Positions 12,331 to 23,560 of a DNA stretch of 64,000 nucleotides are shown here, in pieces. The position numbers and the translations under genes are program-made. The number at the start of each line of letters is the position of its first letter. The first letter of the stretch is position 1. Source of the stretch: Synanceia verrucosa. Taxonomy: Eukaryota > Chordata > Actinopteri > Perciformes > Synanceiidae. The notes under the pieces were generated by a model. It was not told the origin of the DNA. It made no database searches and worked only from the letters and a program-made list of their open reading frames with translations. The stretch lies in assembly GCA_029721515.1 (NCBI GenBank), contig CM056556.1, positions 7,626,501-7,690,500 of the forward strand, written 5' to 3'.

Positions 12331-12933
12331 AATAGGCAGCAGAAATTGAAACATCTATTCCATTCCTTTACAGTGTGGTATGGTACAAGTAGATGAGAGA
12401 GACATTATACCAACACTACATAAACAGCAACCATGATGGGAAAATAATGGTATATAATCCATCACTACGTGTTCATGTCTTTGTACCTTATGTATGTATG
12501 CAGACTGTCAGTCTGTCCTTGATTAGAGCAAGTTTGTATACCATGCAGTATCCACTGTAATTTGTCAGATAGGCCACAAGCTATACAGTGCACTGATGTG
12601 GTGTATAGAGAACTGATTGTCGCACATTTCATCATAAGCTTTCGAGTCAAAATCAAAAGCTCTCAGGCCCATTCTGATTTGATATGAATGCTTTGATGAT
12701 ATTTAAAAAATGTCAGTTCAAACTGGATAGGTTACTATCAGGGCAGCTGGTGTGTTGGGGCTAGAAAGAGGTTAAAGGGCACAGAGTTTATTCTGATACT
12801 GTAAGATGCTTTTGTGAGATTTATTAGCAGTAGATAAGGCTGATAGCCATCTGCAGCCACGCTCACTTCGCTCAGCCAGCCAACGCTGATCTGCTGCCAA
12901 AGCCCACAGAATAATACATTCCTTAATATTGTC

Positions 12934-12935
<2 letters not shown>

Positions 12936-12965
<30 letters not shown>
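12936..12965 (+). repeat. (GA)n microsatellite
   Basis: An uninterrupted GA run of 15 units following gtctg. Confidence 0.92.
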
Positions 12966-12969
<4 letters not shown>

Positions 12970-14334
12970 CAGGGGTCATATTCAGTGTTGGGGTAGTGGG
13001 GTAGTTAGTAGTCAAAAAGTATTATATAGATCTTACTAGATAAGTTACTTTTGGATCACTCCCAATAACAGCTAAATAGGCCTAATTTAAAATCAAAGCT
13101 CATTCGCATATACTCCCAGGCAGCCGGACACCAGATCACACTCTTGTCTGCTCTTTAATATCAAAAAGCTGACAGCCAAGTGGTGAACATCACTCCAAAC
13201 AGCACTTCACAGAAAAATGCTTTACACTTAAGCACTGTTCATGTTTCCACCCCTCAAACGACGTCTTAACCGGCTCTGCCATATTTGTTCTCAAGCGCAA
13301 AAGTCAAAGTCAAGTCATCACAAAAGGCCCGAAAAGGGATGTTTGTTTTGCTGTCCTCTTGATATTCATATAGTTTAAGGGCGTAAACTAATCCAAGAAA
13401 TGGCTCCTGTAAAGCCAGTAAAATTCTAAACCTGTGGGGGTCTCTAGACCAACATTTATTATTTTTAATCACAAATACATTTATCTGAGTAAAACAAGCA
13501 GGTTTCCAAAGGAACTAGTAACACTAACTTTATTTGTTGAGGAAACATTTCTCAACTCTGCCCCCCTCTCTATTTTCGTAAAATGGTTCAGTCCACCTGC
13601 TCCGACAGCCTGCACAGCCAACAGACAGCGACAGCTAGTGGAGGAGGAGATGGCAGGATGCCTCAAAAGTCAGGGAGTAAAAAAAAAGAAGAAAAAAAAC
13701 AGAAAAAAGCTCCGACAGGAGAAAGAAGTGAAGAGTCAACAGTTTGTTACCCAGTTCTTTCATAGGCAAGGTGGGTCTGTTAGTGGTTCATGTGATGGAA
13801 AGTTCTGGAACATTAGCCTGTTAGCTATTCCTAGCTTTGTCCATAGCTTATAAGCTAGCTCACTTTTCTCCATATATTAGCTAATTTCTGAAGAAAACTC
13901 TGGATTTATTCATTCAGTGATTCCCTACCTATTAACTGTCATGTTGTGCTTGCATCGTTTTATGTAAAAAAAAAATATCAAAATTTTCCAAAACTCAGAT
14001 TATAATTCTGACCGTAACACCCTACTTTGTAACACTGGTCACATTCTGAATGGTTTTCTAAATGTGTTTTCGGTAGTGTTCTGAAAATGATTTATCTCTA
14101 TTTTCAGGTTAGAAGGTGAGGCATTTTCTAGTGTGTGTGTTTGTGTGTCCACAGACAGACAAATAACTACCTCATTATCCTACAGGCCTCAACATTTACG
14201 AGGAAGAGGAGGAAAGGAAGCTGTGAAAGAGAAGAGGAGACTCATCTTAGCATTTTAATCACAGATAATACTGGAGCTACTAATGAGACTGTGAGTCTGA
14301 AAACATCCCCCTGAGTTCACTGGAGGTGACATAC

Positions 14335-14350
14335 CACACACACACACACA
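14335..14350 (+). repeat. (CA)n microsatellite
   Basis: A CA run of eight units, with further imperfect CA-rich sequence to about 14500. Confidence 0.85.
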
Positions 14351-15269
14351 TTACATTACAACATTACATTCTGGATTACAAGAAAGCAGTAATGCTTCAA
14401 GTCAATGGGAAAAATCCTTCTTGTGTGTCACCAGTAAACACCTGACAATAAGCACAACCCCACACACATATCCACACACAATATGGCACACACACATCTT
14501 GAAGTAATTGGTCTGTTACCACTGGGTGGTGGTCTGCAGCTCGCTTAGAGTCTGCTCTCTGCTGGTGAAGCTACAGAGTAGATAGTGGCCCTCTCTCCGC
14601 GGTCTCCCTCTTCTCTCAGCTCCGCTTCATTTTCTAAATATAGCCGAGGACTTTCAGACATGTCAGTGTGACCCTTTGTCTCAGCAAAGAGGCTGCAACA
14701 AGTCAGATAAAGACGCAGTCAGGCCTCTCCAGGTTAGTTAGTTCCAAAGCTCCTTTTTTGTCCAGTGGGTATGTGATTTAAACTGGTCTCTGTGCTGGTA
14801 TTCATATCAAACAGCAGAATGAACTTTCTGCCTCAGTTAACTTAATCCCAAACATGCAGTATAGATTTACACTTTCTCCAACATCTGCATTGCAAGTTGT
14901 GTTTTCAATCCCCCCCTCCCCAAAAAAAAATACTGTGCAGTTAATTTCATGTGGTATTTAGTGGCGCAGAAACCTCTCTGACTCCTTCGTTTCTTAATCC
15001 CCCCTGGGCTCTGTGTCTCTTCTGCATATTGTTGAAGTGGGGTAAGTAACATAATACTGGAATAAAAGAACCCTGTGGATGTTTTTGATAGAGTGTTTTT
15101 GAAAAATTGTCCGTTGTTGGAGCGAAAAATTGATTTGAATGTAAGAGAGTTCATTTGTTGGCTACTCAATAGGCAAGCAGGTAAAGTGTGGGAAAGGATC
15201 ACAGTTTATACACTTGTGCTGGCAATCCCATTTATAACTCATGAATAAGTAGCTAGTTTATAAAGTCTG

Positions 15270-15286
15270 TGAGTGAGTGAGTGAGT
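15270..15286 (+). repeat. (GAGT)n short tandem repeat
   Basis: About four tetranucleotide units, then gcgcac. Confidence 0.8.
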
Positions 15287-16029
15287 GCGCACTTACTATT
15301 GGTAATTTTATTGTTCCTGGACTAGAAATGCAACCCTCAACTCAAACCTTAAACCCCCTCTGGCACTTGACCACATGATATTCCTGTGTCTGTGTGTGTT
15401 GATGTGGTTGAGAGTGAAACAACAAGCAGAATGGTGGGAAAGTGGATTATCTTTGATAGGGATAAACCACCACTTTCATCAGTCTGTCTCTCAGTCTGGG
15501 CTGTAACAAAGTTTCCAGCCACACAAAGTTTTTGATGCTTTGTAATATTGGTATTAGATACACATAAAACAATACAAGTTAGAACCTGAGGGTTTTTTTC
15601 TGATGGATATGGTTGGCGGTGGGAGAGAGCACAGCTGGGAGCTTTAAAAGTGGGCATTTAACAATCCAGACTTGGAAAAACTCTCCCCAAAAAAGGGAGA
15701 GTGCTCTGCTCACGCTTTTCATTGGTCTGCTCTGGAAAAATGTGACAAATCAGTTTTGACAAATTTGTAAGGTCAGAATGTCATGCTGTTGTTAAGCCGA
15801 TGGGAAACTATCACCTCTTCGCCGTTATAATTTTTTTTTTAAAATGTCCGAGTCTTTTGGAAACTTAAAAAGGAGAAAAACAAAGATTATGGACTTCATT
15901 ACCACTGTTCTTCTGTAGTTTTTCCTCTGGTGCCGACAAGATGAGTGACGTGAGTTAAACATATAGAACATTTAAATTACAGCTTTATGTCCAAGCACAA
16001 GCAACAGCTGTGGTCAGAGGCTTCATGTT

Positions 16030-16275
16030 TTTTTGTCTGTCTGTACAATTGTCCGACCTCTGCACCATTCTCATGAATTTGACATTTCAGGAACTCCTTG
16101 AGCAAATCCCTTCAAATGTGGAACAAATGTGCACTTTAATTCAATGATGAACTGAACAGAATTTAGTGGCCGTGACGTCACAAAACATATTTTTGGTCAC
16201 AACCCAAGAATTCATGTCCTTTTTATGACAATTTCACACAAACCTTGGATAAAATGCTAATTTGAAGTTTAGGAC
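16030..16275. repeat. Degraded dispersed teleost repeat
   Basis: Blocks such as ggaactccttgagcaaatcc, atgatgaactgaacagaatt, gtggccgtgacgtcacaaaa, cataattcaagaattc-like (here cacaacccaagaattcatg) and atgacaatttcacacaaa follow the order of a dispersed repeat I know from fish genomes. The copy is heavily mutated and lacks clear termini. It has no coding content. The assignment rests on recollection of the family, not on a search. Confidence 0.5.
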
Positions 16276-16635
16276 TTGAATGCAACTGTTGTTGTTATGG
16301 TGTAAAAGAAATCAGGAGCAGCTAATCAGTAGCATCATTAGAATAATTAATTGTAGCATTTTGAAGCTCAACACTGGGCCATATTTGCATAATTCATCCT
16401 AAACTGACCCCACAATCTGTATGTGAACTGATTTTTGGTCTGTACAAATTAACAATCAAAAATGCTCCTTTTCTCCTCACATATGTACGCTTGTTTGGTT
16501 TATGAAATAATTTTGCAGTCTACTGCAGAAAGCAAAGATATTCAGTTTACTAACAAAGCCAACTGAGAAAAAACAACAATTCTTCACATTTATAAAGTTG
16601 GAACCAGTGCAAAAAAATAATGGTAATTAAATATA

Positions 16636-17393
16636 CTCAGCAACAAAAGAAACGCAAGTTTTTTTTTAAGCGGCCCAAACTACCTATAAAAGGAACAGAA
16701 ACGTGACTCGTCTGAAAACAGAACATCCGACCATTGTTGATGTATCCAGTAACGATGGACGTTACCCCATTCGCGGCGGCGACGGCAGCGTATTGGAGTT
16801 AACGGTAGACCAAAGTATGGCCTGCGTGCACGTAGGTCAGCCTCTCTGAGCCACCTGCACACTGTTTGTGCACTGACACAGGGTTGGTGACGACCAGGTG
16901 TCTCAGCAGCAGTAATGGTGGCGGAAGTGTCCGGTCTCTGAGATGGCGAAGACGTATATGGTGATCTTAAATGTTGGTCATCACACGTGGTCGTGGCATG
17001 GAATCTGGTTCTGAGACGACTAATTGTTGATTCATGAACATTCATTGCCCTTGCAACATCTCGCACACTCATGCCGGCACTCAGCATTCCAATAGCACGT
17101 TCACGTTGGATTTGCGTCAGGCGCGGCATCATTACAAAAGATCTTTTATGAAGGTTGGGTAAACAAACAAAAGTGCCAATCCTGTTTTCATATGCCATTG
17201 CTCTAGTCGTCTGGGTCGACTACACCTCCATTAATCTGGCCATTGGAATGCAGCGTCACAACATGCAATTATTTTATTTTTGGCACGGCACCATTCACGC
17301 GCAACCTTTTGGCCATACAAGCATTTTCACATAGCTGCCGAGACAAACGGCAACTCCTAGAATTCACTTTTGCGTTTCTTTTGTTGTTGACTG
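16636..17393 (-). mobile_element. Tc1/mariner deletion derivative (758 bp)
   Basis: TA dinucleotides flank the element at 16634-16635 and 17394-17395. The short ends are inverted: ctcagcaacaaaagaaacgc on the left and the reverse complement of gcgtttcttttgttgttgac on the right. The interior holds the first half of a transposase on the minus strand (16680-17132). The catalytic second half is missing, so a normal element of about 1.5-1.6 kb has lost several hundred bases. This is how MITE-like non-autonomous families arise. The termini and protein differ clearly from the element at 5170-6689, so it is a separate family. Confidence 0.9.
16680..17132 (-). pseudogene. Truncated Tc1-like transposase, N-terminal half intact
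   Basis: I take the start at 17132/17129 (MMPRLTQIQRERAIGML) because it matches the usual start of this family. The open frame extends upstream to 17198 without family-like sequence. Residues 1 to about 60 form helix-turn-helix DNA-binding regions (AGMSVRDVARAMNVHESTIS). A linker follows, then VSAQTVCRWLREADLRARRP, and then WSDVLFSDESRF with the first catalytic aspartate of the DDE triad. Six codons later the frame ends at a stop close to the terminal repeat. The second aspartate and the glutamate are deleted, so it cannot catalyse transposition. It remains open for about 150 codons, so a DNA-binding fragment could in principle be made, but nothing here shows it is expressed. Confidence 0.92.
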
Positions 17394-17395
17394 TA

Positions 17396-20300
17396 GTTTG
17401 GTTTGCCCAACATTGTCTATGCAAAGTGAGCAAATGTTCTAATTCTGGAACTCAAATACTATATTGTACTGTACCATCTCCCACCTTAATTAAATGATAG
17501 TTAAGCAACCATTGGTGTACTCTTGAACAAAACAAGTGAACAGTGAGAGAGATAGATGGAGTGTGAATGAGAGAGAGCGAGAGCTATTAAACGAGTGAAA
17601 GAGAGAGAAACGAGTGAGTTCTCCTTGATGACTTAATCTCCTTAAAGGCAATAGGAACACACACAGTCTATTTGGAACCACTGAAACACTACTCGATACA
17701 TGGAGGCTCCTCTGTATCAGACTAATAATCCCTCTAAATGTTGGTGTCACATTCACATCATTCATCACTGGCATCTGTGATTCTGTGTATATTCATCATA
17801 TAACACAGGCTGTGGTCCAGACAGGGGATATGTGGGGGAGAAAAGGCTCAAAGATGGGTTAGAAACAGACGGAAGATAAAGGGTTCACAAGGCAGTAGCA
17901 AACAGGGACTTTGTTAGTTTTGGCAGATGGATGGGTCAGCTACAGAGAATCCCTCTTGTGCTGGTTCCCAGCTGTACGTTAACTCCTTCCTTAGCTTTGG
18001 TGAGTAGCAGTAAACATGATTTTTAATCAATAGCCACATGATGAGGAATTTCATGGAGACATTTAGCAGTGGCTTCAGAAATTGCATGACTAATATCTAG
18101 GGTAACAGTGAAGGTTCATGGCTGCACCAGACGTTAAACCGGTGGTTTACAGGACAGGAAAGGCCAGTCAGATTTGGGCAGCAAAGTTAACATGCACCAT
18201 GTCTGAATGATTATGACATACCTGCAGGACATTTCATCAGGATCATTTTCCTCCACTAATGTGTGTGCGTGTGCCGACTCAATATCTAGCAGACCCCGGG
18301 GTGCACAGAAACAAGGGAGGGACAGAGGAATTCAAGGCTGCAGAGATAGGGCGGAGGGGCTCCACTTTGTCGACAGGTGGACAGGTAGCAACAGAGGCTT
18401 CATTGTCCATGGCTTAATCAGACAGGCAGGTGTGCCGCTCAACCCAGCAGCACAGCGCACTCCTTGACTCCTGGGCTCCTCAGGCCATCTCTCTCCTCAT
18501 GCAATCTTATTACTGGGGCACGGCATTTGCTTTATTTTTATTGATGGATAACAAAATAATGGTTGGATGTAAATGGGAAGTTTGCTATAGGATTGAGGTA
18601 TCACTTAAATACGAGATTTACCACAGACTCATACAGTCTTGGCAATAAATGGACAAGTGTTGAGCCCGCAATATTTCTAATTATGCACAATAATTATAAA
18701 ATATGACGCAGTGAGAAAAAAATGAAATAAAAGGTCAGAAATAATGATTAAAAAGTACTCAATGCAGAGAATGTGGACAAGTGAGATACAGTTGGAGATA
18801 TATTGCAGCGATTCTGCCAAGCCAGGTCTAAGTTGATAAATCTGTCAGCGGTGTGGCCAGGCTACACAGATCCAGGTTAGTGCAGGACTTGACTCTGCTG
18901 CTCCCCAGCTGGCTTGGATCTCATCCAGAACCTCATACTATATTCTGGACTGGTTCCAAGCCCCTGGTCCTGTCCTTACCCAGCCTCAGCCTGCAGGCCT
19001 GCCGCTACCAGCCGGACGTCCTCTTGGCACTGTGCCTGGCGGCTATAGTCTGGGTCTGTGGACGCTTCAGCTTCTGTCCGCTACCCTCCTGCCTTCAGCA
19101 TTGGTTGATGTCAATGGGAAATTTACAAGGATTTCTTAGTAATGTTAATACTTCCCTTCTAACATGTTTCCAGGGAATTGCAGGAATTACTTTTTCTGTC
19201 TCCCCTTTGCTAGTTTCCATAAATCTTTACAGACTCTGAAGCCAGCTCGTGCCCTAGTATAATTTATTAAAATGAACAACCAAGGGAAGACCTGTGGGTG
19301 AAAAAAAGAGAATACAGTAAACCTTCAGTAATCTAATTCAACTGGCCCTCCTGTAGTTTTTTTTTCTGAGTTGTACGAGAAACTCAAAACAACTTAAAAC
19401 TGTCCTTTGTTATGTGATCTTGATGCCACTTTTAGAGCCACAGCAGGGTACAGTCTTGGGGACACTGGCTCTAAATTCTGCGATCTGTCGGACGCTCTGG
19501 TCACGCTCATATTTAAAGTGTGGTGAGGTTCTGGAACCGTTACCATCCAAATGGGCACAAGGCCCCTCTGTGGTCCAGGGCATTGTGTTCTGGTGGTTTG
19601 CAGACCTTGGTCCTCCTCACACAGGGGATTAGACGGAAGTGCTGTTGTTTGTCTGGCCGTGGCTGCATGCATGCTTTCAATCTGTAGACTGTGTTTCGGA
19701 ACAGTTAATGCTCTGGGTAATTTGCATTTTTTTTTCTTCTGTCCCCAAACCTATCCAACAGTGACGCAATGGAGATGCAATGCTTCTATCACGGCCCATC
19801 AGCCCAGTACTGTCTGTAAGCAGATGTTACAGACGTACGGCTCATTTGCAGTGAAGAGTATTATCGCAGAGAAAAGACAGCTCAGTGAGAGGTTGTGAAA
19901 GTGACAGCAGGCAGGCAACTCTCAACATGCTCACCTCACTTGAACACTGTGTTGTTTCCAAGATGTCATTTTTAAGTTATTGATCAGTTCTTATTAATTT
20001 CTGTAAGTCATTTTTTAATCAGGCTGCTTTGGATACACCATAACATTACACTGAAGAAAAGTTTACATAACATAAATACAGTTTACCACAGGCACACATC
20101 CACATTTATAATGGATTATATTATAACTGCTACTGGGGTAACAAAAATTATTGTGCCACATAATTTGAATTTCATAAAAGTACATTTTTTGCTTGTGCAC
20201 AACAGTGTAAGTTCACATCACTCTTTCTTCTTCGACAGCTGTCGATGTGGGGTTGTAATCTGTATCTCCTTATTTTAGCTGTGTTTAGATCCACGCTTTG

Positions 20301-23229
20301 AGAAGTGTTCTCAAGTTTTCTATGGTGTGTGTACACAGGATGCACAGTGATGTCTGGAGATGCCATTGTTTAACAGCAGCCCCATCATTAAGAATGAGAT
20401 TGTTGCCATGTTTTGTGCTGCTCTGCTCACGCTTGCAGACAATTTGACAGTAGAAACTGTCAAATCTGAAAAGTCTAGCGAGATCTCTGCTCCCTTTCTT
20501 TATACAAGATTGATGGTATTTACAGGCCTGACTGTATGACAGTATTGTGAATTCTAACGGCGGTTAACTGAGCCATAACAACTCATAACAGAAACACCAA
20601 GTCCTCCTCTGTGAAATGACAGAAACTATCCCAGCCTCTGTCTTCACTCTTTGAATATCAATCACTACATTAAATGACAGTCATCAACAGGTTAGCAATT
20701 ACAATGTTTTCCCTTCTGCAGAATAAAACATAAAAAATACATATCAGTGCTTGAGGAAATAATATCCAGACATGCATTCCCCGGTTTGTGAGAGTCGGCA
20801 GCTGTGACGAGGACAAATTGCTTGTCTTTTTGAAGGATTTTCACATTAGACTGTGTCGAATACAAACACATCATTGTGTAGCAGGTTAGCGCGCACACAC
20901 ACACACACGCACACACACACACACCCTGTCACACTGATCAGCAAATGAAACACTAATACTCTGGGATTATCGCTGCACTCTCTCCCACATCACACCTACA
21001 GGGCTGAACCAAGTTTTGCAGAGGCCCGTTGAATCACACTTTGATTTATCTTTGTCATTGTGGACTGTATAAATTGTATATGTGCCCTTCGTCTGTGTGT
21101 TTTGTCAAGGCTAACTGTTTGTTTATAGACATATATTTGAGCTATAAGGCAGGGAATTCAGATGAGTCAGCATGAGATGTAGTTTGTTTGTTTAAAGACA
21201 TTCCACATCCTCCTACAGTATGCTGCTGAAGATGGAACATAAACATCATTATGAACAAGAGATTATTACAGCCTGTAATTATTTATTGTGGCGTCTGGAA
21301 CTTTGAGAGGAGCTTGAATTTAGTCTAATACTGATATCTACTGTATCTAGCAGCCACCACAAAATACATCTGTTTCACTGCAGCCTTCATTTCCATTGTA
21401 GCTGAAAGATGTTGCATTGTTATGCCCAGGATGTGTGGTGGGATTAAACTCCTCAAGAATTCATCTGCTGCAATTTGATATTTTACTCCAATCGTAGAAA
21501 AAAAAAAAAACAACTGCAATTCCTGATTTCTATGGCTCCACCATAGAAAGCCTTAACATGCAAGAGGTATTGTTAGTGCAGAACCTGAGACTTGGTCAGA
21601 CTGTAGACAGTCAGACTTGTTCAGTGAAACTGTCAGGTGGAATAATTTATATCAGGGAAGCTACAGTGGAAGAGCTGATATAAAATGTCTTACGGGAGAG
21701 ATAAAAGTTGTGAGAAATGTCTTGGAAAATCTAGCTCACCTGAATGATTGGGGGGAAAAAGGCAGAGATTATTCTGAGGAGAGTTTGAGAGGAAATACAG
21801 CAGCAGTAGTCTCATCAGGCAATCAATCATTATCAATAATCTGTTTTTTATGGCTCATAATTATGTTTTTCACTCTCAATAATCCAGAAGTAACAGGGTC
21901 ATCCGACTGGAGTCAAGCATTCACTTCTGCATTACCGTGAAATGTATAAATTGTGGCTCACAACACAAGTGCTTGGCTCTCTTGCTGTGTTGGCTATGTA
22001 GCAAAACCTGATGACATCATCAGGGTTGTTTTTTAATAAGTGTCCTTCAGAGCCACAGAAGACATTATTCAACTGTTTTCACAGGTTGTAGGCTGTGGTA
22101 CGGAAAACTTGAATATCCTGTGTAAACCTGATGGATTTCCGCTTTAAGCACTTGATAGTAGACACAGTCTGCATGTAAATGAAGCCTTTTTCAATTCCTT
22201 TGAGTTTGTTTGCATGTTTGTGTGTGTGCATGTTAACTAACAAGTTCCACTGATTTATGCACAGCACTTAACAAGGCCTCCTTGTCTCTCTTAATCTGCC
22301 GTTAACCTGTATTTTACATGAACTACTATTTTGCGTGCAATAAACTTACCCCCGCAGCAGAAATATGCGAAAGAGGGGCAGACTGACGGGGCTAATGGGA
22401 GGCAGTAATTGAATGGGTGAGTGAAAATGGGTATGGAAAAGATGAGGAGAGTCGGTGAGTGAGGGAAACAAAGAAACGGGTCAGGAAAGTCAGCAAATGT
22501 CAGCACATCCAAATCAGATGCTGGGCCCTCACCCATGACCTTGGCACAGTTGGATTTGCAGTTTTGCAATTTTGCAGGTAACAGTAAATAGTTAGTATGT
22601 TGATGAAGAGAAGAGCAGTGGTCTGCCCTAAAAAAACACCTCTGTGAGTCACTATAATTTACAATTATGATTCTTTAAAGGAATTCCAAAGATGTTTCAA
22701 CTTTGCCCTCCTAATATATCCAAAGTAAACCCACTCATTTGCTTTAAAATAAGCATTAACATAATGCATTAACATCTTAGCTTAGCTGTTACAGTACTTA
22801 TTTTGGCACTGCTCTCACTCTATGTTATGTGTGTGAGCTTTCTTGTTAGCCTTCATTTGTTTTCCCTGCAGTTTGAGTTTGACGTTTTTATTGACGTCGG
22901 CTGTAGCTCTCAGCACGTTTTTAGATTTCAGACCTGTCAGAAAAGAATATGTTTCTGTTGATACTCTGACCATTCATTGTTATTGTTAGTTCCACAATAA
23001 CTATTGGACTTTGTGAAGATTTTTTAGCTCTGAGGGCTGATGGTGAAGGTTTTCATGAGAAGCTTCTGTGTCAGTGTTTGGTCACTCTGTGTTAACTTGT
23101 TACCATGCTTCATTGGACATTGTAATAAAGCTTTATAGTCACAATGAAGTAAAAAAGTCTCGCAATTCTCAGTGTCATAATGTATACTAATTTTAAGTTT
23201 TTAAAGCTCTCAGAACTTTGTGCTGCCAA
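17396..23229. other. Non-coding background
   Basis: No gene or RNA recognised. A (CA)n tract lies at 20893-20925. The minus frame 19394-19672 overlaps a plus frame at 19414-19632, and neither has a recognisable domain. The plus frame 18853-19239 is proline/leucine-rich and unlike any family I know. Nothing else is supported over these 5.8 kb. Confidence 0.45.
20893..20925 (+). repeat. (CA)n microsatellite
   Basis: A CA run interrupted once by CG (cacgca). The minus strand is an artefactual VCVCAC-type open frame. Confidence 0.9.
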
Positions 23230-23256
23230 CCATTGTTCAAACCCATTATGCTATTT

Positions 23257-23505
23257 TCAATAGCTCAAAACATTTTTATATTTAGATTCTTCAAAATAGC
23301 CACCCTTTACTTTGATTACTGCTTTGCACACTCTTGGCATTCTCTCCATGAGCTTCTTGAGCTTCTTCATCACCTGAAATGAAATGATGAAGTCTTGAAG
23401 GAGTTCCCAGAGATGCTGAGCACTTGTTGGCCCTTCAGCCTTCACTCTGCGATCCATCTCATCCCAAACCATCTCAGTTGGGTTTAAGTCAGGTGACTGT
23501 GGATC
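23257..23505 (-). pseudogene. Tc1-like transposase C-terminal fragment
   Basis: Read on the minus strand, the fragment begins at SPDLNPTEMVWDEMDRRVKA (about 23503-23440), which includes the DDE glutamate in DLNPTE. It continues PTSAQHLWELLQDF, then after a small disruption LMERMPRVCKAVIK and GGYFEESKYKN, the usual end of one fish Tc1 family. Everything upstream, including both aspartates and the DNA-binding domain, is absent. The break at about 23505 is abrupt and leads straight into sequence resembling this family's terminal region in the opposite orientation. It belongs to a different family from the copies at 5.2 and 16.6 kb. Confidence 0.88.
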
Positions 23506-23506
23506 T

Positions 23507-23560
23507 TATTTCATATATTTGATGTCTTCAGTATATATCTAAAATGATACCTAAGCTTGA
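23507..23560 (+). repeat. Probable Tc1 terminal-region fragment, inverted relative to the adjacent transposase
   Basis: The segment ttatttcatatatttgatgt, followed by cttcagtatatatctaaaat, resembles the sequence I recall downstream of the transposase in the same Tc1 family (TTTGATGTCTTCAGTAT is its most characteristic part). It lies on the plus strand while the neighbouring transposase fragment is on the minus strand. Either an inversion joined the two pieces, or a deletion joined the C-terminal codons to the opposite terminal repeat. No clean element end or TA duplication is visible on the right. Confidence 0.45.

Larger units (their letters stand above)
12331..16030. other. Non-coding background with microsatellites
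   Basis: Contains (GA)n at 12936-12965, (CA)n at 14335-14350 and a (GAGT)n run at about 15270-15286. Segment 12983-13080 (cagtgttggggtagt, followed by agttactttt) weakly resembles a common fish repeat starting CAGTGTTGGG but is too diverged to assign. The plus frame 13434-13853 crosses a lysine-rich poly-A stretch and looks spurious. Confidence 0.45.

Noticed and set aside
13434..13853. 139-codon open frame with a lysine-rich stretch
   Set aside because: The lysines come from an A-rich run (about 13677-13710), and nothing else resembles a protein.
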